DNA of 64,000 nucleotides from Ochotona curzoniae (taxonomy: Eukaryota > Chordata > Mammalia > Lagomorpha > Ochotonidae), in contig NW_024466607.1 of assembly GCF_017591425.1 (NCBI RefSeq), positions 16,190,501-16,254,500 on the forward strand, in the 5' to 3' direction. Under the pieces are notes generated by a model, which ran no database searches, was not told where the DNA came from, and was given only the letters and a program-made list of their open reading frames with translations. Shown here one piece after another: positions 1 to 12,733 of this stretch; the first letter of the stretch is position 1; every line of letters begins with the position of its first letter. The translations under genes were made by a program, and so were the position numbers.

Positions 1-1053
1 CCCCTCCCATGCATACAGCACACACATTCACCTGTGTGGGCCTCACTCACCCTGCGTGTACTTCACAGGCGTACTTGGGAGACCAAACCAGATGCAAGGG
101 TCACAGAGACACATATGGTCTCTACCTTCAGGGTCACATCGGCCACGCGGGCATTTGCCACATTCCCACAGTCACTTCTGCCCAGAGCCCACCATGGGGG
201 TACACTTGGACCCTTACACATACAATGATTCACAGACACAAACACACATCTACAGAGTCACAAAGAAATGTGTGGGTGTGAGCACGCCCGTGCATACACA
301 CAGAGGTCGGGATGCCCAGAGCCCCTGTGAGGTGCCCAAGAATGCCCAGAGTCTCATTCAGCTGTACCCATGTGCCATCCTCTTAAGTCCAGGTCATGGA
401 GGGGGGTTCAGCATCTGGAGGCCCAAGGCAGAGCCATGTGCACGTGGACTTGTGTGTGCACGAGCGTGCGACCCAGCTGTGGCCCAGGCCTAAGCCTGCT
501 CTGGGTCCCTGCCCCCCACTTACTCAGAGAGCTCTGCAGAGCCTTGCCCTCCTCCCCACGCTCTCCCTCCCCTCATTCTCAGGGAGCCGCCCACACTTAG
601 GACTCAGCGCTGCCCACAGAGGCTCTGGCTGGCTCAGCCCCTGGACCCACACAATCACCAAGTGACACAGGACAAGGGAGGGGGAAGGGGACGGGCAGGA
701 GGATGGGCAGGGCACCACACACCAGAACAGCAGCTGCCCAGCGAAAGGGGTTGAGCCAGGCTCCTTCTTGGTTGCCTGGGAGGGCAGAGGAGCTCAGTGG
801 AGAGTGCAGAGCCCTCCTGCCCCAGGCCTGGTCGGGGCCAGGGCTGGGGCTGTGGGGCCTGCTGGCCACTGCTGCCTGGTGCGGCTACATGGCCTGGGTA
901 TGCACATGGGCGCGCATACCGGGCTATGTGTGGGGCTGGGGTGACACTGCACAGGACACAGACACACAGAGCTCCAGGCAGCAGTGCGGGAGGCAGGGCC
1001 AGGGCGGTCGGGGGGCGGGGAGGACACCTCAGCAAGGCCACACGCAAAGCTAC
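1..1053 (-). other. CACNA2D2: Intron segment, 3' side of the window
   Basis: Intronic DNA downstream of the 1054 exon, continuing past the window edge. It is G/C-rich, with short CA-rich stretches near 10-300 and 940-975 and a G-rich stretch at 1003-1022. I searched it for the next CACNA2D2 exon and found none, and saw no mobile element. Confidence 0.8.
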
Positions 1054-1114
1054 CTGGGAGCAATGAAAACATGTCCTTCAGACTCAAAGCTGCTGGGGAG
1101 CAGGAACTCAAAAT
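1054..1114 (-). CDS. CACNA2D2: CACNA2D2 exon, residues 573-592
   Basis: 61 nt, phase 1 to 2, with acceptor TCTGTTGCAG and donor GTAGCT. It encodes FEFLLPSSFESEGHVFIAP after the split Asp (or Tyr if the microexon is skipped). The last two bases AG start an Arg codon, matching ...IAPRE in the human protein. It is the most 3' exon in the window. The next exon, beginning near EYCKDLN, was not found in 1-1053. Confidence 0.96.
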
Positions 1115-1440
1115 CTGCAACAGAAACGGGGGGTTATCCGGCGGGAGCTGGGGGGAGGTGGGAGGCCACGGGGCTCAGAGCTGATGGGGCTGGGATGGGG
1201 AATTGGGGAGAGGGTGGCTTGGAGGAAGAGGGGACCCGCCACGTCCATGTTCGGGTTTGAGCCAGAGTTGGGACTGGTGGAGGGCTGGGGGAAAGGGAGT
1301 GGAGGCTGTGGAGACTAGAGCATGGCATCACGGGAAGAGGGAAGTTATAGCCAATATGTTGCCCGGGTCTGGTCCTCTGTCGGCAGTGAGTCCCTTGGCG
1401 TGGCTGTATATGCTTCCATACGGCTGTATAGCACATATAC

Positions 1441-1475
1441 ACGGACACACACACACACACATATATACACACACT
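1441..1475. repeat. (CA)n/(TA)n microsatellite
   Basis: Interrupted CA dinucleotides followed by ATATATAC and more CA. Simple sequence in the intron between the 1054 exon and the microexon. Confidence 0.85.
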
Positions 1476-2042
1476 GCTATATATGTGCATGGTCTGGGGA
1501 GATGCCAGTTTTGTTCTGATTGTTACATCCGTCATGGAGAAAAAAACAAAAACAAAAACAAAAAACCACATGCGGAGCTCCCTTTGCCTCCGAAGAGACT
1601 TTGAGGAAGGGAATCGGCTTTTGACTGCGGATTCTCCCCGCACTCTCTTTGCCACAGCTGTTTGCATTTTAGTATGTCTTGCTTTGGTTCCACGTCAGGC
1701 ATCAACATGGCCAAACCGAGGGGGTGGGAATCTCTCACGGGCACAGACAGTCCAACCAGAGACGGGGATGGGCGGCAGTGCATTGTGGGGGTCTGGTGGG
1801 ACCCAAGGCTGGGTGAAGGGAGACCCTTAGGGTGCAGGACTGCTGATGCAGGGTGGGAGGGGAGTGTGGGAGCCAAGAGGGGTTGGGCTTGTTGTGGAGC
1901 CAGCACACCTGGGAGCCTGAGAAGCAGGTGGGGAAGAAGGAATGGGGTCTCTACCCTCTGAGGACTTTTCCGGGCTCAGAGAAGCCAGGCAGGAATTCTG
2001 GGGGCTTAAGTAGGGCAGGTGATCTGTGCCTAGGCTTATAAG

Positions 2043-2044
<2 letters not shown>

Positions 2045-2100
<56 letters not shown>

Positions 2101-2118
2101 AAGAAACAAGAGAGAGAG
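2045..2118. repeat. Compound (TG)n(GA)n microsatellite
   Basis: About 16 TG units (2045-2077) run directly into about 12 GA units (2077-2100), followed by an interrupted GA tail. Compound purine/pyrimidine tracts of this kind are usually length-polymorphic. On the transcribed strand it reads (UC)n(CA)n, a type of pyrimidine tract that can bind PTB or hnRNP L. Confidence 0.95.
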
Positions 2119-3760
2119 GGCAAGCACATGGGTACGTGTGTTTACATATGTAGGGGTGTGCATGTGCTTAAGTGTGTGGGTGAAGTAAAGCTGAAGATGT
2201 GGTCTTTGGAGCTCTGACCTCCCCCTTCCCAGCCGTTTGCATGTGGGAGGTGTCTGTCTGCTTCTGGCCTGATGCCCCCTGGGCATTCCACAGTCCCATC
2301 TTGTTGTCTTCACCATCTTCATTATCATATTTCCATCCCTGTCCCCAGCAGTTTATCTTCTAGGGATTGGGACTATTACCTGTTCCCTAATACACCCACA
2401 ATGCACTGTGAGATTCCGGGTTAGGTGGGACTCAGGGTGCTTGGAGGGGCTGGGGAATCACTGGTTGGACTGTTCCTTTCTGATAGGACTGTGAGGCAGG
2501 GTTTGGGCACAAGCTTATGGGGAAGGGAGGGAGGAGAAGAGGAGAAATAAAAAGGGAGAAGGGGCAGGGAGGGGACCTAGGCTGTGGTTGTCATTGTTTC
2601 CAGAGCCCTGCATTTCAGGGGTCAGTGGGTGGGGTGTGCGGGGTGAGGAGAAAAAGACAACTCAAACCAGTGGGAGTAGGACATGTCTCCCACCTCCACC
2701 CGAGCCAGGGTGAGGCTGTATCCCCGGGCAGGACAGAGTCTAGAAGGATTCTTGGGAGCCAGATTCCAGGTCATGGGGACATGCCCTCGTAGCTCTCCAT
2801 GCTCCATCTGCCCTAACATTCCCTCAAAGGGATGGCTTTGTCTGTGCCAGTAGCATTTATGTTCTTTCCTCCATCCCCTTGTTCTCGGCCAGGGCCTGGA
2901 AGGCCCCTGGCCAGCTTTCTTGGACACCTTGGAGTGTCAGGGCCTCAGTCTTCACACCCAGCCTTATTTCCTTGATGCTCCTTTGCCACCCCTCGGGATG
3001 GACAGATCCCATTCTGTCCCTGGCCGAGCCTGCCCACAGTCCCTGAGTCAGTCAGTGTTCATTTCCCCAAGGGAACACTTTGCCACACCTGCTGAGCCTC
3101 AGCAGGAGCTGCAGGGTCCACAGGCCTTAGCAAAGATGCCGGGAGTGGCTGAGGTGGCAGAGTGGGGGTTTCAACATCTAGGGCAGTCCCAAAGTTGGTA
3201 GGATCACCTTAAATATCCAGCCTGCCCCTCCGCTGCCCCTCTGCCTCAGGTAGAAGTGTGAGGCTGCCAAGCCTTTCTGCCTCCATCCTTGGGTGGATGC
3301 CAGCTCTGGAGGTCTGACAGAGCAAAGGAGGACACTGTTAAGAGGAAGCTGGCCCCTTTCCCAAAGCCCCTGCATCTTGGGCTTCTGTCCTGCTGGGTGG
3401 GAGGGGGTGCAGAGACCTGCAGCCCTGGACCCACTGTTGAGTTGTCTTGAAGAGACAGGGGAGGTCGAGGTTGGGGAGGGGCAGGGGCCTTTCTAAAGGG
3501 AGTGAGGAGTACAGGTTATAAGGAAGGGGCCTGGGCCCTTGGAACACACTGGAGAATACCCTCCAGCCATGGCCAGGGAGAGGGCCGTCCACTAGAACGG
3601 ATGGAGGAGTCAGAGGAAGGTGAGAACCAGAAGAGCCAAGGGGATACTGGGAGGGGAGCCCCAGAGAGCAGGGGTTTGGCTGGTCCTGGGCAGGGAGGGG
3701 GGCAAGCAGGGGTGTAAGGGCGGGGAAGGGGGAGGGTGCACTGGTTCTGAATATACTTGC

Positions 3761-3781
3761 CCTTCAGTTTGCTGATTGGCA
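3761..3781 (-). CDS. CACNA2D2: CACNA2D2 21-nt microexon LPISKLK with GC donor
   Basis: A 21-nt cassette exon, phase 1 to 1. The first base completes a Leu codon with the T left over from the 4968 exon, and the exon then encodes PISKLK plus the first base of Asp. Acceptor is TGTCCCAG. The donor reads GCAAGT, so this is a GC-AG intron. The seven residues agree with the LPISKLK insert of the human alpha2delta-2 protein as I remember it, at the site where alpha2delta transcripts are alternatively spliced. Skipping keeps frame. A GT four bases further on (GTATAT) would make a 25-nt exon that breaks the frame, so the GC site is preferred. The exon is too short to be seen by ORF length alone. Confidence 0.93.
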
Positions 3782-3784
3782 CTG

Positions 3785-3848
3785 GGACAGTCCACCAAGA
3801 GAGAAAGCGAGGAAAACAAAAACAACACAAACACAAAACAAACGAAAA
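3785..3848 (-). promoter_or_regulatory. CACNA2D2: U-rich polypyrimidine tract of the microexon
   Basis: On the transcript strand this is a long U-rich stretch with GUUUGUUUUGUGUUUGUG and UUUUUGUUUUCC, followed by CUUUCUCUCUUGG, then the acceptor AG at 3783-3782. Such extended tracts are expected at microexons, where exon-definition contacts are limited. Which factor binds (PTB, TIA1, SRRM4) cannot be told from sequence alone. Confidence 0.6.
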
Positions 3849-4125
3849 GGGGGAGGGGGAGGGGAGGGGCACAAACAATATTTTATTCAATGGCTGTTTG
3901 AATGAAAATATTGTGTCTCATCATCATACCGAAAGGAAACTTCTTGCAAAAAACGACATGAGAGAGAAAGAGAGAGCAAGAAAACTCAAAGGAGATGAGC
4001 CCCAGGCGGCCAGGCAGGGGGGTTGGGGGCGGGTGCCTGGTGGGGCCGGAGCCCTAGCCTCCCTCCCAGTGACCTCAGGGGCAGGCAGGGCCACAGGCTC
4101 TGGAGACTGAGGCCTCTCACGAGAG

Positions 4126-4660
4126 ACCCAGGGTGAGCAGGACATGCAGGAGTGAGCCACAGGCAGAGGGGAGAGAGTGGGTGGTAGCAGGAAGGACAGT
4201 GGGAGAGACGGATGGAGAGGGGAGGCAGATACCAGCATGAAGGGGAGGGAGAGGAGCAGGGAGCACAGTGGCAGGGCAGAGGGAGTGAGGGGGCAGCAGG
4301 GAGGTTGGGAGGGGCACAGGTGTAAACCAGTGTGGGAGAGAGACAAGGGACAAGGGTGCTAGGGTGGAGGAGAGCCATAGTGGAGGTGAGTGAGGGAACA
4401 GGGGATGAGGCGGGGGACAGGGGAGGCTGCAGAGGGGGAAGAGGAGCGAGGGGGGAGGAAGGAAGAGGGGCAGAGAGAGGGTTCAGAAGTCAGAAGTGAA
4501 AGGTGAGACAGGCAGAAGATGAGGCAGGAGGAAGAGGAAGAACTGAGGGAAATGAGGTGAAGTGAGGATGGGGAAGGAGGTGGAGAGAGACCCTGGGGCG
4601 GGAGCTGAGCAGGAAGCATGGGAGGGAGAGAAGAGGGGAGGGGGTGTCTTCCAAGAATGC
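4126..4660 (-). repeat. Long polypyrimidine-rich stretch (transcript strand)
   Basis: The plus strand is almost entirely G and A for about 530 nt, so the pre-mRNA is C/U-rich, with many CUCUCU and UCUUCC motifs. It is a low-complexity polypurine/polypyrimidine block lying 350-880 nt upstream of the microexon. Confidence 0.8.
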
Positions 4661-4869
4661 AGCCCCCAGGGGTGTTCAGGGTAGGCAGGCTTGGGGGCGG
4701 GGAGAAGACACGGAATAGGAGAAACCAAAAACAGAAACCTCAACGGAAACTGTGAGAGAATGGTCTAGAATCAAATCTGAAAAGGCCAGCATGCAGATTT
4801 CCAGACTTTTGAAGGCCGGGGCCTCAGCCTGCAGGCACCTGGGGTGGGCAGACTGGGCAGGAGAGGCTA

Positions 4870-6202
<1,333 letters not shown>

Positions 6203-6205
6203 CTA

Positions 6206-6923
<718 letters not shown>

Positions 6924-6998
6924 CGTATAGTTGGGAGTCAGCCTCTTGATGTCATTCAGAGCCACATCAATGCCCATCACACCTAGGATCAGCTGGTT
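6924..6998 (-). CDS. CACNA2D2: CACNA2D2 exon, residues 422-446, Cache module
   Basis: 75 nt, phase 0 to 0, with acceptor GTTCCCAG and donor GTGAGT. It encodes [20 protein letters not shown] followed by a short tail ending in the sequon NYT (444). LGVMGIDV is a typical Cache strand. Together with the next exon it forms the core of the domain. Confidence 0.98.
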
Positions 6999-7101
6999 CT
7001 GGGAACAGAGGTGATGAGGGGAAGGGGCTCTGTGATGGGCTCAGTTCCCCAGAGTGCCCCTTCACCATCCACACCCAAGCCACTCTTCCAGGTCCATCTC
7101 A

Positions 7102-7233
<132 letters not shown>

Positions 7234-7370
7234 CTAGAGGCATAGGAAAATGGGGTCTTCTGTAGTCAGTCCTGCCCCAAGGGTTCAGAGGAGCTCGGGC
7301 ATTGGTCCCCTTATTTCTCTTCTTTGGTTTCCTCAAGAGGGGGTCCTCAAGGGCCCTGACCCTGTGGCTA

Positions 7371-7583
<213 letters not shown>

Positions 7584-7609
7584 TTACGCACAGGAACATG
7601 TCCCCACAC

Positions 7610-7623
7610 CCACCAGGGGGCGC
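7610..7623 (+). promoter_or_regulatory. CTCF-like core motif
   Basis: The 14-mer CCACCAGGGGGCGC fits the CTCF core CCASYAGRKGGCRS at all positions. It lies in the 188-nt intron between exons 7700 and 7422. Occupancy cannot be inferred from sequence alone, but the match is perfect. Confidence 0.6.
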
Positions 7624-7699
7624 ACTTGACCCACAGCACTCAGCTTCTGGGGAAGCAACAGGACTGGGGGGAACGGCCTCCTCCCACCTCCAGTCTTAC

Positions 7700-7749
7700 C
7701 TGTGTGTTGATGCGGATGGCTCCGATGGAAGGGATCTCAAAATAGTAAC
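7700..7749 (-). CDS. CACNA2D2: CACNA2D2 exon, residues 351-367, end of VWA domain
   Basis: 50 nt, phase 1 to 0, with acceptor CTTCGTAG and donor GTAAGA. It encodes [16 protein letters not shown] after the split Gly. This peptide closes the VWA fold. It lies between a 510-nt and a 188-nt intron, and the latter holds a CTCF-like motif. Confidence 0.98.
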
Positions 7750-8259
7750 CTACGAAGGAAGGAGAGGCAAGGATGGGTCTGATTAGCACTGCAGGACAGG
7801 CAGCACTGGTGATCTTGCCTCTGTGACTGCTGTTCCATTTGTCCAACAGGCTCCTTCTTTTGATGTCATTCCCCCCAAACTCACAGCATTTTGTGCTCCC
7901 TGCCCTGCCACTGGGACCAACACTGAGGCAGCAAGGGCAAAGTGAATGGCAGGGGATGGGTAAGAGACGGGGTGGGAAGGGGAACCTGAAGCTCCTCATT
8001 CTAGAATGGTAGGGACAACCATGCTCCCTGCAGCCAGGTCCCAGCGCACAGACTTGATTGGCAGACAGATGCAGGAACAGATCCGCTGGGAGACAGACAG
8101 ATGCATAGAAAGATGCTGAATTGTAAAGGGGTGGGCAAGGGCACGCTAGGCAGTACCCCAGATGGAACAATAGGCAGCCTTTGCAGGGAAAGATGGACAG
8201 ACAGTGGACAACACCCCAACGGACAGTAGGCATGGCAGGCAGTGACCCTGGGGAGCTAC
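7750..8259 (-). other. CACNA2D2: Intron, 510 nt, stop-free in the exon frame
   Basis: Canonical GT-AG ends, length divisible by three, and no stop codon when read in the frame of the flanking VWA exons (170 codons). No mobile element was recognised. The translated content (Leu-, Pro- and Cys-rich) resembles no domain I know. Confidence 0.8.
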
Positions 8260-8338
8260 CTTTGTTGGCACAGGCCATCCACTGCAGGGGTGTGACGTCG
8301 TAGTTGTGCTGCCCCACGGAGAAGGTGAACACGCGTAC
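8260..8338 (-). CDS. CACNA2D2: CACNA2D2 exon, residues 325-351, VWA domain
   Basis: 79 nt, phase 0 to 1, with acceptor CTCCTACAG and donor GTAGCT, which is a weaker match to consensus than its neighbours. It encodes [15 protein letters not shown] and ends WMACANK plus the first base of Gly351. It is strongly conserved in alpha2delta proteins. The following 510-nt intron has no in-frame stop. Confidence 0.98.
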
Positions 8339-8440
8339 CTGTAGGAGCCTGAAGTTACTGTTTTGGCCACCAGAGAGCAGCATGCCTCCAAACTGAGCCC
8401 AAATCAGTACTAAGCCCTTCCCCCGGGGGGGCAGCCTCAC

Positions 8441-8548
8441 CGTGCGGTTGGGCCAATTGTACTTCTCAAAGACGTCTTGCACGCGGTCCTCACCCCCGTC
8501 CGTGAACATCATGATCATCTTGTTGCAATTGGCCCGGGTAATGTTGGA
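8441..8548 (-). CDS. CACNA2D2: CACNA2D2 exon, residues 289-324, VWA strand with TDGGED
   Basis: 108 nt, phase 0 to 0, with acceptor CCGCCCAG and donor GTGAGG. It begins [10 protein letters not shown]. The hydrophobic strand [11 protein letters not shown] carries the last MIDAS aspartate, and sequons are NIT (290) and NRT (322). The downstream intron is only 102 nt, divisible by three and stop-free, so retention would insert 34 residues in frame. Confidence 0.98.
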
Positions 8549-8812
8549 CTGGGCGGGGCGGGTGCAGAGTCAGATGGCTCTCAGCCCCTCCATGTCTAGG
8601 GTTTCCCTCCCTGGCCCTCTGGGCTTCCTCCTCAACCCCCCTGCAAACCACCAGCCCCTCGCCCCCACCAACAGCAGATGGTGCTCTGTGTTCCAGCTGC
8701 CTGTTTGGTGCTAACAAGGCCATCCGTCTTGATTTTCCCAGTGTCACTGAGCCTGGGTGCTTGCCTGCCCTCAGCCGCCCATCCACTGCCCCCTCCCCCC
8801 AGCGGGGCTCAC

Positions 8813-8971
8813 GTTCTGCAGCTGGTCAAAGGCGTACTCAAAGCCGGCCTTGTAGCCTGTGGTGCCCTTGGCCACCATGCCCTGCACAGCTTCCTTGAAC
8901 ACCTTCTTGTTGCGCACGTTGGCCTGCACCAGGTGTGTGAAGCAGGACACTGGCTGTGCCTTCTCGTTAAA
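8813..8971 (-). CDS. CACNA2D2: CACNA2D2 exon, residues 236-288, VWA domain middle
   Basis: 159 nt, the largest exon in the window, phase 0 at both ends, with acceptor GTCCTGCAG and donor GTGAGC. It starts [11 protein letters not shown] and ends YAFDQLQN. The [10 protein letters not shown] segment carries the threonine position that completes the MIDAS in VWA domains. It is identical to human as far as I recall. Confidence 0.98.
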
Positions 8972-9051
8972 CTGCAGGACGGTGAGGGTGGGATGAGGGT
9001 TTAGGCTCTCTGTCCAGCGCAGCAGCTGTGGCATAAAGCTGGCAGTGGTCA

Positions 9052-10127
<1,076 letters not shown>

Positions 10128-10149
10128 TCAGGCTGCACAGGAGAGGTTA

Positions 10150-10416
<267 letters not shown>

Positions 10417-10769
10417 TTAGAATGCTTCTCCCTTCCTCTGCCTATCCAGATTCCAACCCCCCACCCTTGGTCACAGCCCGGCTGGAGCTGTGCCAGTTTC
10501 TTAAAGTAGACCCTCTGGTCCTTACTCTTCCTCCCAAGCTGTCCAAAGAACAGCTCAGTGTGCCCTCCAGCCAGGTCCCACACGGACAGACTAGCAACTG
10601 TGGGCCCTGGGGAGAGGCTGCCCAGGTGGCAGAGAGCTGTGTGCTGGGGCCCCTCCCCCCAGTCCAGCAGGCTGCCTAGAGCTCAAGGCTGTCCCCCTCC
10701 ACCCCCACCACTTTCCTTCCTCCCCTCGGGAGCTCACCCACTCAGCATGCACTCCAGGCCGCAGCCACA

Positions 10770-10868
10770 AGAAAGCAATTAAGGGCTCGCTGATGGGGCT
10801 GGAATTATTCAGCTATTAAGGCACCTGATAAGCTGGAAGCCACTCAGCTCCATGATTAATCAACTGGG
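10770..10868. promoter_or_regulatory. Putative conserved non-coding element
   Basis: A sharply bounded AT-rich block with AGCAATTAAG, GAATTATTCAGCTATTAAGG and ATGATTAATCAACTGG, that is several TAAT-type and TGATTAAT homeodomain cores, set in GC-rich intron. This texture is typical of ancient developmental enhancers. Conservation itself cannot be tested here. Confidence 0.4.
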
Positions 10869-12114
10869 GCCGGGAACAGGCAGAGGTGGGGGTGGGGGCT
10901 TTGGAGGGCAGGGGCGGTGCCAGGATTCTGGAATATGGGCATGTGCGCTTGCATGCATGTGCACACACATGCAGCTGGCATCCCCAGCAGGTACAGCTAC
11001 AACCTGACCTCTGCTTCTAGCTGGCTGTGTGATCCCCTCACTCGGAAACTTACCTGCCCAGCAACTTGACCATGCCCGCAGACACAGGGCACTTGTATTC
11101 ATACCCACACACTGCCTTCTAGTTCTGAGAGGACCCTGGTGTATCCAGCTCTCACAGTCCACCCCGGTCCAGCTCCAACGCCTGCCAGACCCACCTCACC
11201 ACACTCAGAGGAATGGGCTCCATCCTATTCTACAGCTCCCTGGACAAAAATCTAGGATTGCTTCAGCAGTCCCCAGCTCTTAAACTGTGCCTTATACGTG
11301 TGGGACACTTGTCCCTGGACACTCAGAAAGTGCCAGGAGGTGGCCTCTGCATCTCACTCTTATTCCTTCCCTCCAGTTTTGTTCTATCTTCTTCATTCCC
11401 GGGGGTGCCCTGCCAGCGTCTGTGACCACTGCTGCGATCTACCTCAAGTAAGAACCCAAGAAGCCCTGCTGAGGCTCTCTGTCTAGAGTGTAGAACAGGT
11501 GCGATGAACATCTGCTTGAGGCTCTACCCATAGTCCAGGGAGCACCCTTCTTCCTATGGTCCCGGGACAGCTGATGTTTCATCCCCCTCTTCTATTCTCA
11601 CACCGTCTGTCCCCGTGACCTCCCCAAACTGATCATAATGGGAAAATAAAACCACATTTCTAGCATTGGCTCTGCCTATTGAGGAGTCTGTTACGGTCCT
11701 ATTCCTAAATTAGAAACTTAGTGAGTTGAACCATTTCTATTTTTCTCCTTCAGGAAAACAATGAAGTTATGCCCTCCAACATTTTACACACTACTGTCTG
11801 CTGGGAGTTAGCCTGGCAAACCTTGGCCTTCCCTGGCCTTGGGGTTCCTACCTGCCCTGTAAGAGGCTTAGACACACTGATCTAGAACCCCCTTTGGAAC
11901 CAGCACGGGGTGACCCTGGCACAGGTCAGAGCCAGGAGAAGACCCTCTGCTCTGGGCACACTGCCCCCGGCCCCATATATTCAGGGCAGCAAGACAGGTT
12001 TGTGTAACACCTGCTGCTCCCTCCTAGTTCCTTAGCACCCCAACCTGCATGCACGTGCACGCACTCAGATCACGCTGAGCTGGGAAAGGGGACCATGCCC
12101 CCTCCGGTGGGCGA

Positions 12115-12180
12115 TTACAGATTTAATTAAAAGTGACACAGTAAATAAAAAACATATAAAATGTAATTTGTGTGAGTAGC
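12115..12180. promoter_or_regulatory. Putative AT-rich regulatory block
   Basis: TTTAATTAAAAGTGACACAG and following AT-rich sequence with TTTAATTAAA palindromes, flanked by GC-rich DNA. It may be a conserved enhancer or only an AT-rich patch. Confidence 0.3.
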
Positions 12181-12591
12181 GAGGGATGACTGGGGAGGGC
12201 GTTGTAGCTCCTGTTTTAATTAGTGTGGCTGTCTGTGATAGTGCCCCTTGGCTGGCTCAGGCAGGTGACCTGCGGGCAGCATCCTTTCTGTTCCTGCTGG
12301 AGGCCACCAGGGAAGTTGAGCTGACCCGGAGGGGTCTTTCAGAGGGGACTGGGGGATGCCTTACAACTTGGAAACAACACAATAGTCCTAGGACCTTGCC
12401 CTCTGGCCCCCAGCCCAGGGGACCCTCCCCTCCTTTGAGGCTGCAGTTACTCTGCAGGTGCTGGCATGAATGTATCAGAAGCAGCGGGCCCTAGGACCTT
12501 TAACCCCTGCTGCCTGAGCTCTGGCCATCAAATGTCCACCCCTTGGCCTCCTCCCAGGAGTTTTCGGAAGCCTATGGCTCTGTCCACTCAC

Positions 12592-12733
12592 AGCCTTTGT
12601 AGATGTCCGTGGGGATCTGCACAGCCGTGTACGAGTAGTTGACCTTGTTCTTGAAGTTGGGGTCCTCGATGAAGTCAAGCCTGAGGGTGCTGGCCTTGGA
12701 CCCCCTCTCCACATCCTCACTCTCAGGGTCATC
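12592..12733 (-). CDS. CACNA2D2: CACNA2D2 exon, residues 75-121, VWA_N start
   Basis: 142 nt, entering in phase 0 and leaving in phase 1, with acceptor TCCATAG and donor GTGAGT. It runs from [10 protein letters not shown] to PTDIYKG, and the last base starts the codon of Ser122. It opens the VWA_N region and carries the sequon NYS at 106. From memory the human protein reads SYAAV where this one reads SYTAV. The downstream intron of 2.3 kb contains a regulatory-looking block at 10770-10868. Confidence 0.97.

Larger units (their letters stand above)
1115..3760 (-). other. CACNA2D2: Intron after the GC donor, 2.6 kb
   Basis: A GC-AG intron in transcript sense, running from 3760 down to 1115. 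It holds a CA/TA tract near 1441-1475, an A-rich stretch at 1541-1567 and the compound TG/GA microsatellite at 2045-2118. No SINE was recognised, unlike the upstream large intron. Confidence 0.8.

Noticed and set aside
3755..3781. A 25-nt version of the microexon using the GT donor GTATAT
   Set aside because: It would shift the reading frame before FEFLLPSS, whereas the 21-nt form gives exactly the known LPISKLK-DFEF protein sequence.
7640..8518. A single 292-codon gene on the minus strand
   Set aside because: It is three CACNA2D2 exons plus two stop-free introns. The introns have consensus GT-AG ends and the intron-encoded residues are absent from the known protein.
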